Below the pieces are notes generated by a model. It had not been told where the DNA came from, ran no database searches, and saw only the letters and a list, made by a program, of their open reading frames with translations. From Desulfobulbaceae bacterium (GTDB taxonomy: Bacteria; Desulfobacterota; Desulfobulbia; Desulfobulbales; Desulfobulbaceae): a stretch of 23,672 nucleotides of DNA. This document shows positions 15,257 through 22,726 of this stretch, piece by piece. Where the stretch lies: the NCBI GenBank assembly GCA_003508005.1, contig DNUE01000081.1:1-23672 (forward strand), given 5' to 3'. Position 1 is the first letter of the stretch, and each line of letters opens with the position of its first letter. Both the position numbers and the translations under genes were made by a program.

Positions 15257-15272
15257 AATTTACAAAAATGTA
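15257..15272 (+). promoter_or_regulatory. shared 16-nt motif, copy 1 (upstream of amtB1)
   Basis: AATTTACAAAAATGTA, identical to the copy at 16816-16831. The core TACA-N4-TGTA is an inverted repeat. It ends 7 bases before the candidate -35 box of amtB1, a usual position for an activator site. Confidence 0.6.
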
Positions 15273-15279
15273 TGATTTG

Positions 15280-15309
15280 TTGCAGGGCTTCAGACCCGAC
15301 AATTATAAT
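15280..15309 (+). promoter_or_regulatory. sigma70-like promoter for amtB1
   Basis: TTGCAG (15280-15285) and a perfect TATAAT (15304-15309) with an 18-base spacer. It predicts a leader of about 170 bases before the amtB1 start. Confidence 0.55.
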
Positions 15310-15352
15310 AAATATCAATTAGAACAGCACATTGGATGTTATTTGGCCAACA

Positions 15353-15368
15353 TGGCACGCCATTTGAA
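15353..15368 (+). promoter_or_regulatory. possible sigma54 promoter for amtB1
   Basis: TGGCACGCCATTTGAA resembles the -24/-12 consensus TGGCACG-N4-TTGCA with correct spacing and the invariant GG, but the -12 GC reads GA. Nitrogen genes are common sigma54 targets, which raises the prior; the -12 mismatch lowers it. Confidence 0.35.
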
Positions 15369-15486
15369 ATATACTCGGTGCGGCACATGGGCCATCCGGA
15401 GGCCCGCTGTGGCCGCGAGGGGGCTGCTGGTCAAGTATTTCGGGCCGGTTCTATGATAACAGGTAATTGATGAGGAGGTTGCGACA

Positions 15487-16701
15487 ATGAATTCAGGAGA
15501 TACGGCATTTATGCTGGTGGCGACAGCCATGGTCATGTTCATGACGCCTGGTCTCGCCTTGTTTTACGGGGGACTCGTGCGATCGAAGAACGTACTGGCC
15601 ACAACCATGCAGAGTTTTTTCTGTCTGGGAATCATTTCCATAATCTGGGTCCTGTACGGCTATTCGCTGGCCTTTGGTCCGGATATCGGAGGGGTTATCG
15701 GCGGCCTGGACTACCTGGGCCTCAGGGGGGTAACCACTGATATCGGCCCTTATTCCCAGACCATTCCGGATCTGCTGTTTTGCGGCTTTCAGCTGATGTT
15801 TGCCATTATCACCCCGGCACTCATTACCGGGGCCTATGCGGAGCGGATGAAATTTTCGGCCTTTGTTCTGTTTACCATTCTTTGGTCCACGCTGGTGTAT
15901 TTTCCGGTATGCCACTGGGTATGGGGCGGCGGCTGGCTCTTCAAGATGGGTGCCCTTGATTTTGCCGGCGGCACGGTCATTCACATCAATTCAGGTGCGG
16001 CGGCGCTGGTCACTGCTCTGGTACTGGGCCGGCGAAAGGGCTGGGGCAAAGAGTCCATGCATCCCCATAATGTGCCGATGACGATCCTTGGGGCCGGTGT
16101 GCTCTGGTTTGGCTGGTTCGGCTTTAACGCGGGCAGCGCGCTGTCCGCCGGTCCTCTTGCTGCCCTGGCCCTTTTTACCACCCAGGTGGCCACCGGGGCA
16201 GGGGCCATTTCCTGGGTGCTGGCCGAGTGGAAGATCCAGGGCAAACCCACCACCCTGGGAGCCGCTTCCGGGGCAGTTGCCGGTCTGGTGGCCATTACCC
16301 CGGCCGCCGGTTTCGTCAACCCCCTTTCGGCCATTCTGATCGGTCTTGTTGCCGGGGCGCTCTGTTATCTTGCCGTACTGGCCAAGAAGAAGATCGGCTA
16401 TGACGATGCCCTGGACGTGGTTGCGGTGCACGGTATCGGCGGCCTGTGGGGTGCGCTGGCCACCGGACTCTTTGCCTCGACGGCAGCCAACCCCGCGGGC
16501 GTCAATGGCCTTTTTTACGGCAACCCCCATCAGTTTGTGGTGCAGGCCATAGGGGCCGGCTCGACGATTGTCTACTCGATAGTCGTATCCTTCATAATCT
16601 TGAAGGTGGTCGGGCTGGCGGTTGGCCTGCGGGCTGAGACCGACGATGAGGTGCAGGGTCTGGACGTTGCCGAGCACCGGGAAGTGGGGTACACCCTGTA
16701 G
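15487..16701 (+). CDS. amtB: ammonium transporter AmtB (first copy)
   Basis: A trimeric inner-membrane ammonium channel of the Amt/MEP/Rh family. The 404-residue product has about eleven hydrophobic spans. It begins with an extracellular N-terminus and MTPGLALFYGGLVRSKN; AIITPALITGAYAERMKF is the Amt signature. The twin pore histidines are His166 (IHINSG) and His315 (VHGIGG). WFGWFGFNAGSAL, TTLGAASGAVAGLVAITPAAG and GYDDALDVVAVHG are also typical. The C-terminal tail contains DDEVQGLDVAEHREVGY, the part that contacts PII in studied systems. There is no cleavable signal peptide. GAGGAGG lies 8 bases before the ATG. The second copy follows after 151 bp, which carry their own promoter. Confidence 0.97.
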   Translation: MNSGDTAFMLVATAMVMFMTPGLALFYGGLVRSKNVLATTMQSFFCLGIISIIWVLYGYSLAFGPDIGGVIGGLDYLGLRGVTTDIGPYSQTIPDLLFCGFQLMFAIITPALITGAYAERMKFSAFVLFTILWSTLVYFPVCHWVWGGGWLFKMGALDFAGGTVIHINSGAAALVTALVLGRRKGWGKESMHPHNVPMTILGAGVLWFGWFGFNAGSALSAGPLAALALFTTQVATGAGAISWVLAEWKIQGKPTTLGAASGAVAGLVAITPAAGFVNPLSAILIGLVAGALCYLAVLAKKKIGYDDALDVVAVHGIGGLWGALATGLFASTAANPAGVNGLFYGNPHQFVVQAIGAGSTIVYSIVVSFIILKVVGLAVGLRAETDDEVQGLDVAEHREVGYTL

Positions 16702-16776
16702 TTTGAATATTTTTAAAGGGTTAGGCGTGGAAACCGTCATACGGCGAATGAATGATGCTGTCCGGAATATATTACC

Positions 16777-16805
16777 TTGTCCATATTATATTTTTTTGTT
16801 ATAAT
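16777..16805 (+). promoter_or_regulatory. sigma70-like promoter for amtB2-glnB-glnD
   Basis: TTGTCC (16777-16782) and TATAAT (16800-16805) with a 17-base spacer in an AT-rich tract. The predicted transcript start near 16812 places the shared 16-nt motif just downstream of it. Confidence 0.55.
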
Positions 16806-16815
16806 TTTAAAATAC

Positions 16816-16831
16816 AATTTACAAAAATGTA
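16816..16831 (+). promoter_or_regulatory. shared 16-nt motif, copy 2 (upstream of amtB2)
   Basis: AATTTACAAAAATGTA again; here it extends to a perfect palindrome TTTACA-AAAA-TGTAAA (16818-16833). It lies between the predicted transcript start and the AAGGAG ribosome site, where a bound protein would block transcription. Confidence 0.6.
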
Positions 16832-16852
16832 AAATATATAAGGAGACGAGTA

Positions 16853-18073
16853 ATGATTTCAGCAGCGGATACGGCGTTCGTTCTGGCGGCAGCAGGCCTG
16901 GTTCTGCTCATGACACCAGGCCTGGCTTTGTTCTACGCAGGTATGGTGCGCAGCAAAAACGTGCTGGGGACGATCATGCAGAGCCTGATCATGATCTCGA
17001 TTATCACCATCGAGTGGGTCTATCTGGGATACACCATGGCCTTCGGGCCGGACGTGGCCGGGGTGATAGGGAACCTCTCCTGGTTCGCTCTCAAGGGGGT
17101 GACCGCGGAGCCCAGCGCGACCTATGCCACGTCAATCCCACAGAGCGTGTTTATGATCTATCAGTGCATGTTTGCCATCATTACCCCGGCCCTCATCACC
17201 GGGGCCTTTGCGGAGCGGGTCAGGTTTGCGCCCTTTGTGGTGTTCAGCCTGCTCTGGGCGCTCCTGGTGTATAATCCGGTATGCCACTGGATATGGGGCA
17301 GCGGTGGTTGGCTGGCCGCACGCGGCGTGCTTGATTTTGCCGGTGGGCTGGTGGTGCATGCGACCTGCGGGGCGGCGGCACTGGCAGCGGTCCTGGTGAT
17401 CGGTCCGCGCAGGGGGTTTGGCCGGGAAAAGTACCTGCCGCACAACCTGCCGATGACCGTGCTCGGGGCCGGGCTGCTGTGGTTCGGCTGGTTCGGCTTC
17501 AATGGCGGAAGCGCCCTGGCGGCAAACGAAATTGCGGCCACCGCTTTTGTTGCCACCCATCTGGCCGGCATGGCCGGCATGGCCATGTGGTCGGTCGTCG
17601 AATGGGTCAAGGTCGGGAGGCCGACCACTTTGGGTGCTGCGTCCGGGGCCATTGCCGGCCTGGCGACCATAACCCCGGCCGCCGGCTATGTCGGTCCCAA
17701 CTCCGCGATCGTCATTGGCCTGATCGCCGGCCTGATCTGCTTTTTCGGGGTCAATGCCAAGGCGCGGTTCGGCTATGACGACAGTCTGGATGTAGTCGGC
17801 ATTCATGGCGTGGGAGGGATTATCGGCACCCTGCTGCTCGGGGTTTTCGCCTCCAGCGCGGTCAATCCCGGCGGGCCTGACGGGCTGTTGGCGGGAAGCG
17901 TTGCGCAGCTTGGCAAACAGGCCCTGGGCGTGGTAGTTGTATCCGCATATGCCTTTGGGATCAGCTGGCTGCTCCTGAAGGTGATTCATGAGACCATGGG
18001 ACTGCGAATGAGTCCGGAGCAAGAGGTTCAGGGGCTCGATTATACTGAACATTCTGAAACGGCATACAGTTAA
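16853..18073 (+). CDS. amtB: ammonium transporter AmtB (second copy)
   Basis: A second Amt channel, 406 residues, clearly paralogous to the one upstream but diverged along its length. It has MTPGLALFYAGMVRSKN, AIITPALITGAFAERVRF, the pore histidines His169 (VVHATCG) and His318 (GIHGVGG), WFGWFGFNGGSALAANE, and a C-terminal tail EQEVQGLDYTEHSETAYS for PII contact. Differences from copy one include WGSGGWLAARGVLDFAGG against WGGGWLFKMGALDFAGG, and Cys171 beside the first histidine. AAGGAG lies 8-9 bases before the ATG. The PII gene starts 28 bp after its stop, so this copy is the one most likely co-expressed with PII. Confidence 0.97.
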   Translation: MISAADTAFVLAAAGLVLLMTPGLALFYAGMVRSKNVLGTIMQSLIMISIITIEWVYLGYTMAFGPDVAGVIGNLSWFALKGVTAEPSATYATSIPQSVFMIYQCMFAIITPALITGAFAERVRFAPFVVFSLLWALLVYNPVCHWIWGSGGWLAARGVLDFAGGLVVHATCGAAALAAVLVIGPRRGFGREKYLPHNLPMTVLGAGLLWFGWFGFNGGSALAANEIAATAFVATHLAGMAGMAMWSVVEWVKVGRPTTLGAASGAIAGLATITPAAGYVGPNSAIVIGLIAGLICFFGVNAKARFGYDDSLDVVGIHGVGGIIGTLLLGVFASSAVNPGGPDGLLAGSVAQLGKQALGVVVVSAYAFGISWLLLKVIHETMGLRMSPEQEVQGLDYTEHSETAYS

Positions 18074-18101
18074 TCTACTTTTATGACGAAGAGGATATGC
18101 A

Positions 18102-18440
18102 ATGAAAAAAATAGAAGCGATCATTAAACCTTTTAAGCTTGATGACGTAAAAGAAGCCCTGAACGGGATCGGCATCAAGGGCATGACCATATCAGAGGTC
18201 AAGGGGTACGGCCGGCAGAAGGGGCATACCGAGATCTATCGTGGTGCCGAATATGTCATTGATTTTCTGCCCAAGCTGAAGATCGAAATTATCGTACCCG
18301 CGGCCCAGGTTGATCAGGTGCTCGAGACCATGGTCGCGGCGGCCAAGACCGGCAAAATTGGAGACGGCAAGATTTTTGTGCTGCCGGTCGAGCGGGTTGT
18401 CCGGGTGCGGACCGGTGAGAGGGATCTCGAGGCGATCTGA
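18102..18440 (+). CDS. glnB: nitrogen regulatory protein PII (GlnB/GlnK)
   Basis: A trimeric signal protein that binds ATP/ADP and 2-oxoglutarate, docks on AmtB to block ammonium entry, and tunes nitrogen enzymes. The 112 residues match the family exactly. The N-terminus is MKKIEAIIKPFKLDDVKEAL. The T-loop RGAEYVIDFLPK carries Tyr51, the residue uridylylated by GlnD. The C-terminal signature is TGKIGDGKIFVLPVERVVRVRTGERD, covering the B- and C-loops. Linkage to amtB would make it GlnK by common naming, but sequence alone does not separate GlnB from GlnK. GAGGA precedes the ATG. Its TGA overlaps the glnD start (TGATG), implying coupling. Confidence 0.97.
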   Translation: MKKIEAIIKPFKLDDVKEALNGIGIKGMTISEVKGYGRQKGHTEIYRGAEYVIDFLPKLKIEIIVPAAQVDQVLETMVAAAKTGKIGDGKIFVLPVERVVRVRTGERDLEAI

Positions 18441-21028
18441 TGGCCACGGCTCTCCATGCCGCCAGGGAGGCCCTGGAGGAACTCTGGCAGCAGGGTATTT
18501 CCGGACATGAACTCCTCAGGCGCCAGACCCGGCTGGCCGATGAATTTATTATCGCCCATTTCAATCGCTCCGATGCGGTCCGTGAAGCCAAGGGCAAAGT
18601 CGCCCTCGTTGCCCTTGGCGGTTATGGCCGGGGAGAACTGTATCCCTTTTCCGATATTGACCTGCTGCTGCTCCATGACCGGGGCGCAACCAAGGATATG
18701 CAGGGTGTGGCAGAGGCCGTTCTCTATCCCCTGTGGGACAGCGGTTACGAGGTTGGCCACTCCGTCAGGACCCCGGAGGGGGCAGTCAGTTTTGCCCAGG
18801 ATGATTTTATTTTTCAGGTTTCCCTGCTGGATGCCCGTTTTCTCGCCGGATCATCAGAGCTGTTCACCGAGCTGCGCGAACGCTACCAGAAGAAAATCCT
18901 GGATGGCGGCCGGCGCAAGTTTGTCGAGGTTATGGAGGCGTTACGGACGGAACGGCGGCAGCGGTACGGCAGCCACAGTTATCTGCTGGAACCGCAGATC
19001 AAGGAGGGCAAGGGCGGGCTGCGCGACATTCAGTCGATGCTCTGGACCGGCAAGGCGGTATTCGGCCTTGCCGGTCTGTTCGGCATGGAGCACGCCGGAC
19101 TGCTCAGCAGACAGGAAAGGAGCTCTTTCGAGCAATCCTGGAACATGCTGGTGCGGGTTCGTAACCGGTTGCATTTTCTCAGCCAGCGGAAGAATGACCA
19201 GTTGTTCTTCGAGTATCAGGAGGAGATAGCCGAGGCCTTCGGCTACCGGGGTTCCGAAGGAATGCTCGGAGTGGAACATTTCATGCGCGAGGTCTACAGC
19301 CACCTGCAGACCATCGCCGTAATCACTGATTTGTTATTTGAGCATGTCCACGAGGTGGTCGGCTATGAGCGGGCCGGTCGCAAGGAGAGGCAGCTGGAAA
19401 AGGATATCGTGCTCCGGGACGGTGCGGTCCGGTTCGCAGCCGGGCCCGAGGAACTGGCAAGGAAGCCGCATCTGCTCCTGCGGCTTTTTTTGCAGGCGGG
19501 CAAAACCGGCCTGCCGCTGCACCATCGGACACGGCAGCTGATCAGGGATAACCTGGCCCTGGTGGACGAACACTTTCGGGAGGCCAAAAGGGCGGCCAGG
19601 TGTTTTCTCGAACTGCTCGCCGACAGCCACGAGCCGCAGCCGGTCCTCGAGGCTATGCTAGAAACCGGTCTGCTGACGGCTTATCTGCCTGAATTCGCCG
19701 GCGTTGAATCCCTGGCCCAGCACGACCTCTACCACATCTATACCGTTGACCGGCACCTGCTGGAGACGGTGGGCGAAATGGCCCGGTTGCGGCAGGGAAG
19801 CGAGGGAGATCTGTTCAGGGGCCTGGCCTCGCCGCACCTGCTGCTGCTGGCCGCGTTGCTGCACGATATCGGCAAGGGGCGCGGTAGGGATCATTCCGAG
19901 CTGGGGGCGGAGATGGTGCGCATCCTCGGCGCACGGATCGGCCTGGAGGAGAGGGAGCTGGCGTGCCTGTCCTTTCTGGTCCGCTTCCACCTGTTTCTGC
20001 CGGAAAACGCATTACGCCGGGATCTTGAGGACCTGGAGTTCATCCGACAGAGCGCGGAGGTGGTGGGAGATATCGACCGACTGACCATGCTCTATCTGCT
20101 GACCGTCGCCGATTCGAAAGCGACTGGTCCGCAGGCCTGGAGCAGTTGGAAGGCCTCGCTGGTGACCGACTACTATCTGCGGATCAAGTCCTGCCTTGAG
20201 GCGGCCTGTACCGTTGCCCGCTGGCCGGTGGCGGTCAGCCGGGAGGAGGCGCGCGGGGCTGAGTGGCTGCGGGCGCAGGTGGCGGAGCTGGTAGAAAGCG
20301 CGGGGACACGCATCAGCATCGATGACCTGCCGGATGACTACCTGCTCAGTTTCTCGGCGGAGACGGTTGTCCACCATCTGCATCTGCACCGGGAAAAGGC
20401 GGGGTTGCTGCGGCAGAAGGTCCTCCTGTTTCCTGAGGCCCGGCAGGGCTACTGGTCGCTTCTGGTCATGAGCCACGACCGCGCCGGCCTCCTGGCCAAG
20501 GTGTGCGGGGTTCTGGCCCTGCACAATCTGCGCGTCCTGGGGGCGCATATCTTTACCTGGCCCGACCAGACCGCGGTGGACGTCCTGCATGTGGTGCCGG
20601 TGGCCGGGGTGGAGTTCATCGACCAGGACTGGCCAGGCCTGGAGAAGGATATCAACCTGGCCATCAACTACCGCCTTGACGTGGGACTCCAGCTGCACCA
20701 GAAGATTTTCGCCGCCGGCCTGCGACCGAAGCGGCAGGTGCAGCAGCTGCGCCAGGAGGTGATCATCGATAATGGCGCATCCCAGCGCTTCACCCTGATC
20801 GAGGTGTACGCCGGCGACCAGCCGGGAACGCTGTACCAACTGACGCAGACGATCTCTGACTTCGGGCTGGACATCCACCGGGCACGGATCGCCACGGAGG
20901 TGGAGCAGCTTATTGATATCTTTTATGTGGCCGGCAGGGACGGCCGCAAGCTCGACGATCCGGCCCAGATTGCCCGGCTGCAGGATGCCCTCCTCCAAAT
21001 CGTGCACCGGGAAGAGGGGGCAGCCTGA
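18440..21028 (+). CDS. glnD: PII uridylyltransferase / uridylyl-removing enzyme (GlnD)
   Basis: Senses glutamine and reversibly uridylylates PII. The 862 residues show the full domain order. The nucleotidyltransferase motif GGYGRGELYPFSDIDLLLL is at 60-78, with Asp72 and Asp74. The linker EPQIKEGKGGLRDIQSM follows. The HD hydrolase domain has AALLHDIGKGRGRDHSELG with His475-Asp476. Two C-terminal ACT domains lie at about 671-745 (LLVMSHDRAGLLAKVCGVLA) and 784-855 (LIEVYAGDQPGTLYQLTQTI), where glutamine is sensed. All active-site residues I can check are present, so both activities are expected. It is the last gene of the amtB2-glnB-glnD unit; glnA has its own promoter. Confidence 0.97.
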   Translation: MATALHAAREALEELWQQGISGHELLRRQTRLADEFIIAHFNRSDAVREAKGKVALVALGGYGRGELYPFSDIDLLLLHDRGATKDMQGVAEAVLYPLWDSGYEVGHSVRTPEGAVSFAQDDFIFQVSLLDARFLAGSSELFTELRERYQKKILDGGRRKFVEVMEALRTERRQRYGSHSYLLEPQIKEGKGGLRDIQSMLWTGKAVFGLAGLFGMEHAGLLSRQERSSFEQSWNMLVRVRNRLHFLSQRKNDQLFFEYQEEIAEAFGYRGSEGMLGVEHFMREVYSHLQTIAVITDLLFEHVHEVVGYERAGRKERQLEKDIVLRDGAVRFAAGPEELARKPHLLLRLFLQAGKTGLPLHHRTRQLIRDNLALVDEHFREAKRAARCFLELLADSHEPQPVLEAMLETGLLTAYLPEFAGVESLAQHDLYHIYTVDRHLLETVGEMARLRQGSEGDLFRGLASPHLLLLAALLHDIGKGRGRDHSELGAEMVRILGARIGLEERELACLSFLVRFHLFLPENALRRDLEDLEFIRQSAEVVGDIDRLTMLYLLTVADSKATGPQAWSSWKASLVTDYYLRIKSCLEAACTVARWPVAVSREEARGAEWLRAQVAELVESAGTRISIDDLPDDYLLSFSAETVVHHLHLHREKAGLLRQKVLLFPEARQGYWSLLVMSHDRAGLLAKVCGVLALHNLRVLGAHIFTWPDQTAVDVLHVVPVAGVEFIDQDWPGLEKDINLAINYRLDVGLQLHQKIFAAGLRPKRQVQQLRQEVIIDNGASQRFTLIEVYAGDQPGTLYQLTQTISDFGLDIHRARIATEVEQLIDIFYVAGRDGRKLDDPAQIARLQDALLQIVHREEGAA

Positions 21029-21057
21029 CAGGGTGTCGAGTGGCGGTGCATGTGAAC

Positions 21058-21087
21058 TTTACTTCCGGCGGATTTGGACTATATAAT
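21058..21087 (+). promoter_or_regulatory. sigma70-like promoter for glnA
   Basis: TTTACT (21058-21063) and a perfect TATAAT (21082-21087) with an 18-base spacer, giving a leader of about 23 bases. Confidence 0.6.
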
Positions 21088-21099
21088 TGACTACGTCAA
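21087..21099 (+). promoter_or_regulatory. inverted repeat at the glnA transcript start
   Basis: TTGAC-TAC-GTCAA, a perfect 5-bp inverted repeat with outer flanks that also pair (ATTG and CAAT). It overlaps the end of the -10 box and the predicted start, an operator-like position, and ends 4 bases before the ribosome site. Confidence 0.45.
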
Positions 21100-21116
21100 C
21101 AATAAGGAGGCTGCCC

Positions 21117-22445
21117 ATGACCCGCGATGAGATCCTGAAAATTATCGAAGAAAAGAACGTCAATTTTTTCCGGCTGCAGTTTGTCGATATCTTCGGTTTC
21201 ATGAAGAACATCGCCATCCCCCGCAGCCAGATCGGCAAGGCCCTGGACGGCAAGATGATGTTCGACGGCTCGTCCATCGACGGTTTCGTCCGCATCAACG
21301 AATCGGACATGTACCTGAAGCCGGACTACAATACCTTTGTGGTCATGCCCTGGCGGGAACATGACGGGGTCAACGCCGCCCGCATCATCTGCGATGTGTA
21401 CAAGGCCGACGGCACCCCCTTTGTCGGCTGCCCCCGCGTCAACCTGAAGCGGGTCATCGCCGAGGCCCGGAAGCTCGGCTATACCATGAACGTCGGCACA
21501 GAGTGCGAGTTCTTTCTGTTCCAGAAGGACGAAAAGGGCAATGTGACCACGGTTACCAACGACGTGGCCAGCTATTTTGATGTGGATCCCGATGACACCG
21601 GCATTGACTGCCGCCGGGAGATTATCGTGACCCTGGAGAAGATGGGCTTTGAGATCGAGGCATCCCATCACGAGGTAGCCGTGGGCCAGCACGAGATCAA
21701 CTTCAAGTACGCCGACGCCCTGACTGCCTCCGACAATACCGTTACCTTTAAGTGGGTGGTCCGTTCCATCGCCGCCCAATATGGCTTCCATGCCACCTTC
21801 ATGCCCAAGCCGGTGTTCGGCATCAACGGTTCCGGCATGCACACCAACCAGTCGCTGTTCAACCTGGACGGCACCAACGCCTTTTTTGACGAGAACGGCC
21901 CCCTCCAGCTGAGCGAGGTTGCCTATCAGTATATCGCCGGCATTCTGAAGAACGCCAGGGGCTTTGCCGCGGTGACCAATCCGCTGGTCAATTCCTACAA
22001 GCGGCTGGTCCCGGGCTACGAGGCGCCGGTCTACGTCGCCTGGTCCGCCTCCAACCGTTCTGCCCTGATCCGCATTCCCGCGTCGCGGGGCATGGGGACG
22101 CGCACCGAGGTCCGTTGCCCGGATCCGGCCTGCAACCCCTACCTGGCCATGGCCATGATGCTCACCTCGGGCCTGGACGGGGTCAAAAATATGCTGCAGG
22201 CCCCTCCTTCCGTGGACGTGGACATCTTCAAGATGACTCCGGCGGAAAAGGAGGCCGCGGGCATTGCCAGTCTGCCGGCCAACCTCCGGGAGGCCATTGA
22301 TATCTTCAAAGAAAACCCACTGGCCAGGGAGGCCCTGGGCGATCATATCTTTGAGAAGTATATCGTCGGCAAGGAAAAAGAGTGGGATGCCTACCGGACC
22401 GCGGTGACCGATTGGGAATTGAACAACTATATGAAAAATTATTGA
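21117..22445 (+). CDS. glnA: type I glutamine synthetase, GSI-alpha type
   Basis: Makes glutamine from glutamate, ammonium and ATP; works as a dodecamer in the cytosol. The ATG at 21117 follows AAGGAGG by 6 bases and gives 442 residues; an in-frame upstream ATG at 21087 lacks this site and overlaps the -10 box. Motifs include MMFDGSSIDGFVRINESDMYL, GTECEFFLF, HHEVAVGQHEINFKYADAL, the ATP-site KPVFGINGSGMH, and NPLVNSYKRLVPGYEAPVYV with NRSALIRIP. Length and the C-terminal run SLPANLREAIDIFKENPLAR match the Bacillus-like GSI-alpha group, which lacks the adenylylation loop (NLYDLPP-type Tyr) of GSI-beta. Arg59 aligns with the feedback-inhibition Arg62 of Bacillus GlnA. A strong terminator follows. 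Confidence 0.97.
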   Translation: MTRDEILKIIEEKNVNFFRLQFVDIFGFMKNIAIPRSQIGKALDGKMMFDGSSIDGFVRINESDMYLKPDYNTFVVMPWREHDGVNAARIICDVYKADGTPFVGCPRVNLKRVIAEARKLGYTMNVGTECEFFLFQKDEKGNVTTVTNDVASYFDVDPDDTGIDCRREIIVTLEKMGFEIEASHHEVAVGQHEINFKYADALTASDNTVTFKWVVRSIAAQYGFHATFMPKPVFGINGSGMHTNQSLFNLDGTNAFFDENGPLQLSEVAYQYIAGILKNARGFAAVTNPLVNSYKRLVPGYEAPVYVAWSASNRSALIRIPASRGMGTRTEVRCPDPACNPYLAMAMMLTSGLDGVKNMLQAPPSVDVDIFKMTPAEKEAAGIASLPANLREAIDIFKENPLAREALGDHIFEKYIVGKEKEWDAYRTAVTDWELNNYMKNY

Positions 22446-22726
22446 GAAACGGGCGCGGCAGAGCCGCGCTGTTGATTATTCATGAAGCCCTGCGGCCAGC
22501 CGCAGGGCTTTTTATCCTGACACTGTGGCCTGGGGCCCCACGTACTGAGCCACCCTGATGGAGTTCAGCAGAACATTACACCTTTCATGTTCCGTACCTC
22601 CCGACAAATGCTTCCTGATACTGTCGTACTGCTACCTGGAGGCTCTCCTCCCCAAACGCATGCAAACAAAGTTGGGGTGGCCTGGCCATTTCAAGGAGTA
22701 TCTCGAACAATTAACGGTTGTTCACT
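22446..22726. other. glnA-copper ATPase intergenic region
   Basis: Holds the glnA terminator. On the minus strand there is a 34-codon frame (22585-22689) without ribosome site; a second frame overlaps it and could be the remains of a decayed gene. GAACAA and TTGTTC (22705-22723) form a short hairpin just after the ATPase stop, too weak to call a terminator. Confidence 0.4.
22485..22514 (+). terminator. intrinsic terminator after glnA
   Basis: AAGCCCTGCGG, loop CCAG, CCGCAGGGCTT, then TTTA: a perfect 11-bp GC-rich stem followed by a T-tract, 39 bases after the glnA stop. Confidence 0.92.

Larger units (their letters stand above)
14895..15486 (+). other. 592-bp non-coding region upstream of amtB1
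   Basis: No convincing gene. The first 360 bases hold only short overlapping frames on both strands with no ribosome site. From about 15250 the region carries control signals for amtB1: a 16-nt motif shared with the second amtB (15257-15272), a sigma70-like promoter (15280-15309), a sigma54-like site (15353-15368), and an imperfect hairpin (15380-15416) where GCGGCAC and GTGGCCGC enclose GGGCC and GGCCC. Confidence 0.6.

Noticed and set aside
15268..15456. 62-codon plus-strand frame in the amtB1 leader
   Set aside because: Its start lies upstream of the candidate -35/-10 promoter, and it has no ribosome site and no similarity I can recognise.
21096..22346. 416-codon minus-strand frame opposite glnA
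   Set aside because: Entirely antisense to a conserved gene, Gly/His/Val-rich composition, no ribosome site or motif.
22585..22689. 34-codon minus-strand frame after the copper ATPase gene, with a second overlapping frame
   Set aside because: No ribosome site and too short to identify; may be a decayed gene but there is not enough to support a pseudogene call.
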